Below, in pieces: positions 1 to 10,080 of a DNA stretch of 64,000 nt; position 1 is the first letter of the stretch, and each line of letters opens with the position of its first letter. The DNA comes from Albugo candida (lineage: Eukaryota; Oomycota; Peronosporomycetes; Albuginales): the NCBI GenBank assembly GCA_040437565.1, contig JBDOQK010000051.1, positions 124,001-188,000 of the forward strand, given 5' to 3'. The translations under genes and the position numbers were made by a program. The notes under the pieces are model-generated. The model ran no database searches. It was not told where the DNA came from and saw only the letters and a program-made list of their open reading frames with translations.

Positions 1-164
1 TTGGTGTTATCTACTCTATTCTAATCACTAGTATGTAACGCTCTGAAGGGCCCGGTTCAGCTGCTGTACAGTTATTTTCTGGTGTAGCTACCAGCGGCCT
101 TGACACGTCCATATCTTCATTGAGTTTGTTGATATTTATGGGGAGGAATCTTTGCCTCCGCCCA
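1..164. other. Non-coding flank, similar to 23404-23560
   Basis: No gene is recognisable. The stretch around 90-160 matches 23465-23535 in the same orientation (shared words include gacacgtccata and ttcattgag), so both are decayed copies of one repeat. The original function is not recognisable. The SINE that begins near 165 has inserted into or next to it. Confidence 0.4.
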
Positions 165-411
165 GGGGCCCCAGTACCCAGCTCAGTCGGTTGGGCACTT
201 AAGCGCACGGACCCTTACCGGAGGTCGTTAGTTCGATCCCCGGCAGTGCGGGCAGCCGTTTGAGCCCACCCAAGTAATAAGATTCGAAAATATCTGCCTC
301 CCTAGGTTTGAAATCAAACTTAGGTGATATTCACACGGTCAGGGGCTCATGATAGGATAAGGAAGGTAGCTAAAGAACCAAATAAACAGTGTAATGAAAT
401 CCTTGACAAAA
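165..411 (+). mobile_element. tRNA-derived SINE, family 1, copy 1
   Basis: The 5' part is tRNA-like. A box-A match (agctcagtcgg, near 180) lies about 40 nt before a box-B match (gttcgatccccgg, near 231), the internal RNA polymerase III promoter of tRNA genes. A tRNA-unrelated body of about 150 nt follows and ends in tccttgacaaaa. The same organisation recurs at 1859-2244 at high identity, which marks a dispersed short retroelement rather than a tRNA gene. No clear target duplication is visible here, so this copy may be older or have altered ends. It needs a LINE partner for movement, and none is seen in the window. Confidence 0.75.
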
Positions 412-1810
412 TAAGAGGTTGCACCATCATTTATACCGAGGATTGGGAGTACTCGGTTTCAATATCTGTCACCTAGTCATGTCTTGATCGATAAAATGCT
501 GCGTGTGATCACCAACGGACACTATACCAAGCACACACCCTTCTTTTGTACTCTGTCAATCATGTTCGGTATATTTGAAGCCTACCAAGTGGACGCATTC
601 GTCTCTAATATGCGTGGTTTGAGCTGTAGTATTAAGTATCAGCTATATCCAGCTGTGATCGGCAGAGAAAGAATCGCTTACTGGGTGTGTCAAAATAATT
701 CAAAACAGAAAGTGTAGCACTAATCAAACCAGCCAATAACCTTCTGTATCAACCTGAAGAAAATTGCTTTGCTGACAACGAGTGAATATGGCTAAACACG
801 TTTCAGTGCTGGCGAAATGGACCGAATCAACGACCTGGTTCTTGTAGCAGCAAAGCTCTGTGACCATGAAAGCATACTCACTTGGACAAAAGATCCCGTA
901 TCATTTGTTTGATATTTACTGCTTACTACAATCCATTTAGCCTCTTTTTCAAATATAGTTGTTGGTCCTCACAGAAGCAACAATTTACATCTTGGCGTTT
1001 GATAATCATATGCAGACGACGCATACATTGAAAGAATCAACGAATATGCATCCAATATGGTTGCTTCCGGTTCTGTGAGTAGACGATCATGTATTTTGTT
1101 CACCAATTCAGACTTATGCTCTAGAGACTCGAACGCTCGCATCAAATCGTATTCGAAATCCCCAATATGATGCCGCCCCCAAAGGTGATCTCGAGCTGTA
1201 TTCATGGATATACATCTTGGACAAGTACAAACATAGCGACATAGATCACCAATATATCTCGTTGAATTAATCTTGAATTTGTATGCTAGGCTTCAACAGC
1301 GCTCAAGGGAATCCTAGCAAGAGTAAGAATTTGCAACATCTTGTCGTCTAAACGCTTGTTGATTGCTCTGATTGTCTTTTTCAAGTTGATTTTAGCCAAT
1401 CATATTCACTTCTCTCATCATCCACAAATTGGATTTGGGAGCCGATATGGCCACAGACATTAATACTACGACGACAGACAAAAGTACTACGGCGACAGAC
1501 AATTGATCTAACCTATCACAGCTCACGAGATTATATTGTTGCTAAGTATGCGAGAACTGGCGAAGCAGCATATGTTATTATACCTTTCGCGCAGCCGACA
1601 CCACGTGGTGACATTTTTCAACATATCAACCGGAAGATCTCACATTACGCCCTGCTTAACAAGTTACTTTATAATATTCCTTTTTTCCTACATGTTTTTT
1701 TCCAATCTCTAAAGTTTTGCAATGACAGCTACATAAAGCTCTATGTCCAATGGCAACCGGCGCGAAGCCATGCTCTTCTGCTTATATCACTAAATACTTC
1801 TAATTCTAAA
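412..1810. other. Gene-free stretch
   Basis: Only short, incoherent reading frames are present. At 1394-1425 a short stretch (agccaatcatattc, then tcatcatcca) resembles the sequence just upstream of the CHxC gene at 61984. It may be a relic of a lost family member. A pair of near-identical cgacagac-containing units lies near 1468-1502. Nothing else is recognisable. Confidence 0.4.
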
Positions 1811-1841
1811 AGGGAGCCGTTAACCAGCCCCCATCCCTCCT

Positions 1842-1858
1842 AAATACAGCACTCTAAG
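1842..1858. repeat. Left target-site duplication of SINE copy 2
   Basis: The 17-bp word aaatacagcactctaag occurs here and again at 2245-2261, exactly at the two ends of the SINE. The same word sits uninterrupted in the matching terminal repeat of the MULE at 49621, so it is a true duplication of the insertion target. Confidence 0.85.
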
Positions 1859-2244
1859 GGGGTTACCGTACCCAGCTCAGTCGGTTAAGCACATGAGCGC
1901 ACAGACCCCCTGCCGGAGGTCGTTAGTTCGATCCCCGGCAGTGTGGGAAGCGGTTTGAGCCCACCCAAGCAATAAGCTCGGAAAATATCTGCCTCCCTAG
2001 GTTTGAAGTCAGACTTAAGTGACATTCACACGGTCAGGGGCTCATGATAGAATAAGGAAGGTAATTGAAGAAACAGATAAACAGTGAAATGAAATCCTTG
2101 ACAAAGTNNNNNNNNNNNNNNNNNNNNNNNNNNNNNNNNNNNNNNNNNNNNNNNNNNNNNNNNNNNNNNNNNNNNNNNNNNNNNNNNNNNNNNNNNNNNN
2201 NNNNNNNAACCAGATAAACAGTGTAATGAAATCCTTGACAAAAA
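1859..2244 (+). mobile_element. tRNA-derived SINE, family 1, copy 2
   Basis: This is a second copy of the element at 165-411, with box A (agctcagtcgg) and box B (gttcgatccccgg) at the same spacing, the same body and the same tccttgacaaa tail ending in an A run. It sits between perfect 17-bp duplications, the mark of target-primed reverse transcription with LINE machinery. The 100-N gap (2108-2207) falls inside the 3' part. The tail occurs on both sides of the gap with one mismatch, so the true element is probably about 250 bp and the gap an assembly artefact. Confidence 0.8.
2108..2207. other. Assembly gap (100 N)
   Basis: Exactly 100 N. The roughly 30 nt on each side are near-identical SINE tails, which suggests failure to merge overlapping contig ends in a repeat. 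Confidence 0.9.
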
Positions 2245-2261
2245 AAATACAGCACTCTAAG
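2245..2261. repeat. Right target-site duplication of SINE copy 2
   Basis: Perfect copy of the 17-bp word at 1842-1858. After it the MULE terminal repeat resumes (ctatgattacgagttatgattgg). Confidence 0.85.
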
Positions 2262-2775
2262 CTATGATTACGAGTTATGATTGGCTAAAAAGAGTACCCT
2301 TATTTCAATATATCTTCTAAGAAGCGGTATTACAATATTAAGATTGGCTAGGTCTATATCAAAATCTACTGCTACAGGTGTTGCTGTTGGTACTGCTTCG
2401 CATTTGCTGCACAATGACAGCAAGCTGGCCTTCGCAAGCCAGGCGAACTGCTAAATCCACTGAGAGTAGATCACCTGAAATAAAGGAATTGTCAGACAAA
2501 TGTAACCTATGCCAGCACAATTAGCATACAATACAAATTATCTGTTGACACAGAGATCCATTTTTTGAAAGCAGCATGGACGCTCTCCACCCAAAATGTT
2601 AGTACTTGCCCATAACGGCGCTTATTATGTAGGTAGCAAAAAAATGTTCCTGGTAAACCAGCTAAGTTGTCTCAAGGTAGCTAGCTCATTGAAGCAACGA
2701 AGGTGGCATGCATTGCTGAAAGTTGGGTCTGATGAGTTGAAGTGTGCTTTTATTGCCTTTTATTCCGTTGCGTCT

Positions 2776-2973
2776 ATTTAGACCAACCAGAGGTCCCAAT
2801 TTCCATCTTTATGAAGGGTGGGGCTGGATAACGATTCTCCTAAAAAAATTTAATTTACTCTGTTATATTTGTTTAAACCAATCAGAAGCCACCAATCTAT
2901 TAATTTATGAAGGGTAGGTGCTGATTAGCGAAAACTGCGGGCTGGTTAGCAGCTCCTTAAAAAAAAGGTTTTT
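2776..2973. repeat. Tandem MULE-type terminal repeats
   Basis: The end of the MULE remnant (accaaccagaggtcc ... gggtggggctgg) is repeated in diverged form at 2876-2925 (accaatcagaagcc ... gggtaggtgctg). A further end-like word, gggctggttagcagctcc, follows at about 2939-2956. At least two extra terminal-repeat ends of the same family are therefore stacked beside the remnant, pointing to nested or tandem insertion followed by deletion. Confidence 0.45.
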
Positions 2974-3271
2974 CACTTTTCTTAACAGCAACAGCCACCT
3001 TTCCAGCATCCTAAGCTTTAGAGTCTCTACTATTAACCTACCATATAAAGATATTAGGAAAAAAAAACCGTACCTACGCTAGAACAATATAATAAAAACA
3101 GCGTAAGAAACAGAATGAGCTCGTGCACAAAAGTAGACAAGTGACCTGATTGGCTAGCGTACTCAGCAAGAATCAAATTTGTGAGCTGTGTTTGGTTAGA
3201 TCAATTGTCTGTGGCCGTAGTAATTTTGTCTGTGGCCAAAGCGGCTCCCCTTGAATTTTGGAAAACAAAAC

Positions 3272-3544
3272 ATGAAAAACTTGGTAATACCAGCACTATT
3301 TGTTCTCGTGCTATTGTTGTTACACTCGTCAAGCCATGTCACTGCACTAATCGGAATCTTTAATGTGACATTGTCAGAAAAAAGAGAATTTTCTGTTTGT
3401 CATAAATATCTCGTACGTTCTTCAAGTATTGCGCAGATTCATTTGCTCCAGGGCTACGGGAGAATACAATCACCATCACCGTCTAATTATAAAGGCAGAA
3501 CAGTATTAGAAGCTAGAGATACCCATCATGATTGTAGCTTCTGA
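3272..3544 (+). pseudogene. CHxC-type secreted effector, 5' fragment (fossil)
   Basis: The first 60 or so codons match the starts of the genes at 40094 and 61984: a short charged start, a strongly hydrophobic signal peptide (LVIPALFVLVLLLL), then SSSHVTALIGIFNVTLS and a region ending LVRSSSIAQIHLLQ. The similarity stops near 3445, and the remaining frame to 3544 shares nothing with the other copies. It is a truncated, degenerate member of the family. Intact members would be secreted during infection and are thought to act on host cells (family knowledge, not shown by this sequence). Confidence 0.6.
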
Positions 3545-3934
3545 AAACCTCGGGTAACAAGCATCCGACAACGAATAGAAGACTGGTCGATTACCCGACC
3601 AGTCTTGTAGTAGAATACGATGTTCCATTCGATAGAGTGCACCAATACAATAACACTATATTTATACATCATCTATGGTGGCCATAAAAAGGACAATGCT
3701 CTCCAAGATTTAAATAATTCATTGTTCATTTGATCCAACCAGATAAGACTTTCCAGGGAAGCTGCCAACGATCAAAGGTGTTGCTGGATGGAAAATCTAT
3801 CTAATTTACCATGAGTATTTGGAATAGCTGAATATTACAAGGAAACTTTAACTCCACGCCAAGCTTTATATATTAAAACAGCGTCGAACTACCAATACTT
3901 AGAAGTCAGTGAGACGAAGCATTCACAATCGACA
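3545..3934. other. Start of paralogous block A
   Basis: No gene. The stretch 3720-3934 is similar to 41500-41700 in the same orientation (for example ttgctggatg, and agtgagacg near 3910 and 41669). It belongs to a block found downstream of both CHxC copies. Confidence 0.45.
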
Positions 3935-6023
3935 TGTGAAGAAACATTTTTCGTCTCCTGATACCGTTTTATGCTAGTGAAGCATATAACATGATGAAGG
4001 CAACCCCTTGTCATCCATCAACATTCAGTCTACAAAGATACCGTCGCAAGATATTCACCACTACCTTCCTGCAATAGATACCTATTCGATAATTGAATGA
4101 TGACGTTGTTTTGCGCTGCAATCAATTGGTTTATCCCAAAGAAACCATGTTTATTACCACAGATTCTGTTATCATATTTAATATAAGGTGCCTTTGCTGT
4201 CGTGGTTTTGCAGTACATACTCATTTTCTGCTCGAACAAGTCATTGGGCCTGGGTGCATGAACTGTGTAAATGATCTGTTAGCAATAATACATTTTTGGT
4301 GGTGAAGCGTAATTGCAGCGCTCTATGAACGATGATCATATGAGTAGTTTGTATCACAAAAGCAAGGCATCGGCAAATACATCAAATTCTCTTGAATGTC
4401 AAATAAACGGATATCAAGAACATGGCTGTGCAACTAGCATCTTCAAGTCGCTGTTTCCTGCAGCGGAGATGAAGTGCATTGTCCAAATACCCATATGATC
4501 GAATACAGAAACATATATACTCAAAACCCTCGCTTTTTGAAGCCTTTTCTCGAATGAAGTCACATCTCGAAATCTCGACATTACAATATCACACAAAAAC
4601 ATATGCTGAAGACCTCAGACGGCAAACGTTTGACTGTAGTCTTGCACTGAGTAGTACGCACAAATCCTAATATATACGACAGCTTATCTACATTTTAAAT
4701 CAAAGCCTTTCGAGCCACTTTTTCTCGGATATGATCCTCACAGCTAGCGAAGATAACTTGCCGATTATAGAATATACAGCATAAAGTACATCTGGCAATG
4801 TCGAGGACTTGAATAAGTCAATTAACGTAACTCGAAAAAAAATACACGAGCTATGTAAACGTTTTTGATGTTGATTACTGCGCTTATTCCACATCCACTT
4901 ATCGAGCATCGCGGGAAATCAAATCGCATTCATCCAGAAATCGATACAAAACCAGATAAAATCTAATGAGGGACAAAGTCTATGCAAAAGGAGTAGAGAA
5001 GACACAAAATTATGTGACGTTATGGCCACCGAAAAAAGGAAGCTACAAAGTCTTTTACACTAATAAGTATTATTATGCAACCTCAGTACGAAGAACATTG
5101 TAGGCTACTTCAATGAGACGTGCCAACAACCTCTAGCGCTTCGATTGATCATATCTTCTAGTTTCAATTTCAATGTTCTCACCAATATGGAGGGGGCCTT
5201 CTTTCTATGCATGATGCGGCTATCGCGCACTACTATTGAGATACAAAACGCTTATTTAGAAACTTTCTGGGCTTATCAACAGGTATGCATATGATTTCCA
5301 AGCGTTTGCTTTCGATGTGGTATTAGAAAAGCGGATCCTTCTCTAAAACAGGGTTGAGAAAAATGGTGTTCTCGTCCAATCCCCTGATTACGGATTTGCT
5401 CCATGTGTGAACGCTGCGAAGACGAATCTTTTATCGTGATGAAATATACAATGTATATTCTGTCCTTCGGAAGGCTTTGCTTATCTTGAGAATTTGCTTG
5501 AATACACCAAATTTCAGCATCGCGTCTGGTTGTATGATTTTTGTTTTTAATATTTGCAAAATCCTCAAATCGGAACTAACAAGAACCTAAACTGATCGGA
5601 CTTAAAGCGCCATGTAGCAGTAAAGCTTCGATGAAACATTTCTTGCCTTTCTGTGTTGCCTAAAAGAAAGTTGCATACGACAGTTAGTATTGGCTTGATG
5701 GGCTTCCAAATAAGCAAAAGTGCTTGAAATTTCGGGGCAAAACGAACATCTCCTATTAGGCATGTAGTACTGTGTACCTGTTCATGCTATCCGTAGGAAT
5801 GAACTCGAGAACTTGTTTCGCGCGTCCGAATATTGACCTCATTTCGCATTATCTGTATCCAATGATGCGATCAAACTTGTTTGAAAAAGAAATGTCTCAC
5901 GCACAGATATACCATATAGAAATGACCAAACGTCCCTTGTTGCGCTTGATATGGACATTTGGTCGTTATCGAATGGCAAAAAGTATTCAAGAATCATTAA
6001 GAAACTCTAACGCAAGTGGACGA
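3935..6023. repeat. 2089-bp contig-end copy 1 (block A)
   Basis: This stretch is identical base for base to 6124-8212, with a 100-N gap between them. It contains no intact gene. On the minus strand, 4030-4239 holds a frame with the words QKMSMYCKTTTAKAPY and NQLIAAQNNVIIQLS. A diverged version of the same words is encoded on the minus strand near 41840-41975, so this was once protein-coding. The original product is not recognisable. The identity and the gap placement point to an unmerged contig overlap rather than a real tandem repeat. Confidence 0.7.
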
Positions 6024-6123
6024 NNNNNNNNNNNNNNNNNNNNNNNNNNNNNNNNNNNNNNNNNNNNNNNNNNNNNNNNNNNNNNNNNNNNNNNNNNNNN
6101 NNNNNNNNNNNNNNNNNNNNNNN
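6024..6123. other. Assembly gap (100 N)
   Basis: Exactly 100 N, flanked on both sides by the ends of identical 2089-bp stretches. Confidence 0.95.
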
Positions 6124-8212
6124 TGTGAAGAAACATTTTTCGTCTCCTGATACCGTTTTATGCTAGTGAAGCATATAACATGATGAAGGCAACCCCTTGT
6201 CATCCATCAACATTCAGTCTACAAAGATACCGTCGCAAGATATTCACCACTACCTTCCTGCAATAGATACCTATTCGATAATTGAATGATGACGTTGTTT
6301 TGCGCTGCAATCAATTGGTTTATCCCAAAGAAACCATGTTTATTACCACAGATTCTGTTATCATATTTAATATAAGGTGCCTTTGCTGTCGTGGTTTTGC
6401 AGTACATACTCATTTTCTGCTCGAACAAGTCATTGGGCCTGGGTGCATGAACTGTGTAAATGATCTGTTAGCAATAATACATTTTTGGTGGTGAAGCGTA
6501 ATTGCAGCGCTCTATGAACGATGATCATATGAGTAGTTTGTATCACAAAAGCAAGGCATCGGCAAATACATCAAATTCTCTTGAATGTCAAATAAACGGA
6601 TATCAAGAACATGGCTGTGCAACTAGCATCTTCAAGTCGCTGTTTCCTGCAGCGGAGATGAAGTGCATTGTCCAAATACCCATATGATCGAATACAGAAA
6701 CATATATACTCAAAACCCTCGCTTTTTGAAGCCTTTTCTCGAATGAAGTCACATCTCGAAATCTCGACATTACAATATCACACAAAAACATATGCTGAAG
6801 ACCTCAGACGGCAAACGTTTGACTGTAGTCTTGCACTGAGTAGTACGCACAAATCCTAATATATACGACAGCTTATCTACATTTTAAATCAAAGCCTTTC
6901 GAGCCACTTTTTCTCGGATATGATCCTCACAGCTAGCGAAGATAACTTGCCGATTATAGAATATACAGCATAAAGTACATCTGGCAATGTCGAGGACTTG
7001 AATAAGTCAATTAACGTAACTCGAAAAAAAATACACGAGCTATGTAAACGTTTTTGATGTTGATTACTGCGCTTATTCCACATCCACTTATCGAGCATCG
7101 CGGGAAATCAAATCGCATTCATCCAGAAATCGATACAAAACCAGATAAAATCTAATGAGGGACAAAGTCTATGCAAAAGGAGTAGAGAAGACACAAAATT
7201 ATGTGACGTTATGGCCACCGAAAAAAGGAAGCTACAAAGTCTTTTACACTAATAAGTATTATTATGCAACCTCAGTACGAAGAACATTGTAGGCTACTTC
7301 AATGAGACGTGCCAACAACCTCTAGCGCTTCGATTGATCATATCTTCTAGTTTCAATTTCAATGTTCTCACCAATATGGAGGGGGCCTTCTTTCTATGCA
7401 TGATGCGGCTATCGCGCACTACTATTGAGATACAAAACGCTTATTTAGAAACTTTCTGGGCTTATCAACAGGTATGCATATGATTTCCAAGCGTTTGCTT
7501 TCGATGTGGTATTAGAAAAGCGGATCCTTCTCTAAAACAGGGTTGAGAAAAATGGTGTTCTCGTCCAATCCCCTGATTACGGATTTGCTCCATGTGTGAA
7601 CGCTGCGAAGACGAATCTTTTATCGTGATGAAATATACAATGTATATTCTGTCCTTCGGAAGGCTTTGCTTATCTTGAGAATTTGCTTGAATACACCAAA
7701 TTTCAGCATCGCGTCTGGTTGTATGATTTTTGTTTTTAATATTTGCAAAATCCTCAAATCGGAACTAACAAGAACCTAAACTGATCGGACTTAAAGCGCC
7801 ATGTAGCAGTAAAGCTTCGATGAAACATTTCTTGCCTTTCTGTGTTGCCTAAAAGAAAGTTGCATACGACAGTTAGTATTGGCTTGATGGGCTTCCAAAT
7901 AAGCAAAAGTGCTTGAAATTTCGGGGCAAAACGAACATCTCCTATTAGGCATGTAGTACTGTGTACCTGTTCATGCTATCCGTAGGAATGAACTCGAGAA
8001 CTTGTTTCGCGCGTCCGAATATTGACCTCATTTCGCATTATCTGTATCCAATGATGCGATCAAACTTGTTTGAAAAAGAAATGTCTCACGCACAGATATA
8101 CCATATAGAAATGACCAAACGTCCCTTGTTGCGCTTGATATGGACATTTGGTCGTTATCGAATGGCAAAAAGTATTCAAGAATCATTAAGAAACTCTAAC
8201 GCAAGTGGACGA
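6124..8212. repeat. 2089-bp contig-end copy 2 (block A)
   Basis: Identical to 3935-6023 and continuous with the sequence to its right. It is probably the same locus. Its content is the decayed block A sequence described for copy 1. Confidence 0.7.
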
Positions 8213-9294
8213 CATCAGACACAACCTCTTTCAAAAGGCTGCTGACTATAGCTGATGAGACATAAATACTAGGAAAAAGACAAATCCTTAACTGATCTCC
8301 TTCACTCTACACCAACCTTAAAATGCTTAACCAAATACTTTTGCCATACAGTCTTGCGAGATGTAGGCGAGCAAACATCAAATCAAAATTTGAAAGCTCG
8401 CTTGATTTTGTGATTCTATGCTTTATTCATCGATACGTGAGGATTGAATGTAGCCGAGAAAGAAACTATACTATGTTCTTCTTCCTTTTGTGTGATGTCG
8501 CATTTTCTGGTCTCATCATGACTGTGTATATGCTGCAACCCGAGCATCTTCTCGCTTTTCAACAAGGAAGTACAAGCCTATAAATATTCCTTTGACAATA
8601 AGCTCAATGGCGTCCAGCGGCACTGGTTGCATCGATCAAACTAATTTACGTATTTGAAAACATTCATGAGGGATTGTACACAGCGATAAACAATCATTGA
8701 TAGTTTGAGTTGAAGGTGAGTACGATTCAAGTTTTGAATGATAGAATCGTGCTATTCTTTCATAGACATATTAAGACTTCGATTTGGTGAAAAAAATACA
8801 TGTCCAGAATTTCGATCAGCGCTCATCCAAAATTACCATTCGGACTGGCATTTATAGGTGGTATTGTTCGATGTAAGCGTTTTGTAGAGTTATGTGTGCG
8901 TGCAAAATTTACCGCTGTAGGAATGTCCAATGGACGTACTGAGGTTCATGAACACCTCCAGGCAGCACAGATACGACTAAAACATTACTTTTTTAATATC
9001 AAGTAAGTGTATCGTGACAATGCAATTATCCATGGCCGTAAATATAATCATTTGACTGACAAGTGTCTTCATGTGGACACTATGAATGGGAATAGCGCAA
9101 CAAATTTCACTATAGTAAGAGTCGATCATCACAACAGAAATGAATATATATATACGCACGTTAAACTCAATCAGAGCTACTCGTGGGGCTATCGCTACTA
9201 TCGCCGTTATCATGAAGTCGGTACTAGTTTGTGTCACACAAGCTTTCTTTTAATGTGACCACTTTTACATTGATTGCAGCGAAGTAATGCCTAA
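8213..9294. other. Decayed block A, right part
   Basis: No intact gene. 8230-8510 aligns with 43995-44250 (shared words aaatcct, aactgatct, cttcttc). The short stretch near 8485-8505 corresponds to the point where the hAT element at 44240-46718 is inserted, so it is the empty-site paralogue. 9002-9260 aligns with 47390 onward (gtgtatcgtgacaatgcaa against gtgtgtcgtgtcaatgcaa) and with 52060-52260. A plus-strand frame at 9007-9258 is the best preserved of these three. Its product is not recognisable. Confidence 0.45.
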
Positions 9295-9351
9295 CAAATG
9301 ATCATGTGATCTTTATTTGAGAATGCGTACGAAAGAACATCACCATTCTTC

Positions 9352-9451
9352 NNNNNNNNNNNNNNNNNNNNNNNNNNNNNNNNNNNNNNNNNNNNNNNNN
9401 NNNNNNNNNNNNNNNNNNNNNNNNNNNNNNNNNNNNNNNNNNNNNNNNNNN
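9352..9451. other. Assembly gap (100 N)
   Basis: Exactly 100 N. The 57 bp before it (9295-9351) are repeated exactly after it (9452-9508). Confidence 0.95.
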
Positions 9452-9714
9452 CAAATGATCATGTGATCTTTATTTGAGAATGCGTACGAAAGAACATCAC
9501 CATTCTTCCATTGAAGACCTGAATTAGAGCCAGATTTAACAGGCGAAATTATCAACGGCTGGTAATCACTGTACTGTACTTTTGATTGTTTTTCACAAAC
9601 AATCGGGAAATTGAATCTGACTAGCACAACATGCAGCACTCGAGAATTAACGCAAAAATCTTCAACATAATGAAGGTAAAGGTCTGCAGAAGTAGTTTTT
9701 ATGGAATGTTCAAT

Positions 9715-10080
9715 GTGATCTCCTGAAAACAAAAATATTCTTTCGGCCTGTCATTATTCCATCGAAGCGAACGTGCCTCTAGACGCTATTGAGATCAATT
9801 CCATACATTCATCTTTCGGCTCTTTGCAGAAGCGAGAAGATACTCAATTTGCATCATCTACACAGTCGTGATGATTCAGGGAAATCATAGAGAAAGGAGA
9901 GCGCAGAATACTATCGAGAGATTCCGTTCAATAGAGAGCTTGATGTATGAAGAGGTATTTGAGGAATCGGATAGAGCAACTCAATATGTACGAGAAAAGA
10001 CATACGGTTTGACATGACTAATTTGATTATCAGCGTAAAAAGGCCTGACAATCTAGACTTTCTTACTTAAAATTGCAATA
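9715..10080 (+). pseudogene. Remnant of an unknown repeated gene (plus copy)
   Basis: On the plus strand this aligns with the minus strand of 46735-47120. The shared coding signal is clearest at the end: IERF-S--SLMYEEVFE, then RAT-Y-RE--YGL, followed by a stop at the same place in both (10017 here). Upstream words match too (gtgatct, then cattattccatcgaagcgaa here against cataaatccatcgtaaaggc). Several frame changes are needed to follow it, so it is a dead copy. The family is not recognised. The inverted relation means block A or block B has been rearranged. Confidence 0.45.

Larger units (their letters stand above)
1811..2841. mobile_element. MULE remnant (same family as 49621-51861), split by a SINE
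   Basis: The left end (agggagccgttaaccagccc at 1811) and the right end (ggctggataacgattctcc, ending 2841, inverted) match the terminal inverted repeats of the element at 49621-51861. Inside, 2545-2595 resembles the transposase tail of that element near 50430-50485 (tgttgacacagagatccat against attgatacggaaatccact). At about 650 bp without the SINE and gap, it is an internally deleted, non-autonomous copy. The left terminal repeat is interrupted by SINE copy 2. Family assignment rests on the shared termini and internal match. Confidence 0.6.

Noticed and set aside
178-245. A functional tRNA gene
   Set aside because: Boxes A and B are present, but the acceptor stem does not close and the unit recurs at 1859 with the same non-tRNA body, so it is a SINE.
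3935-8212. A genuine 2.1-kb tandem repeat
   Set aside because: Perfect identity and the gap exactly between the copies match the artefact pattern seen at other gaps.
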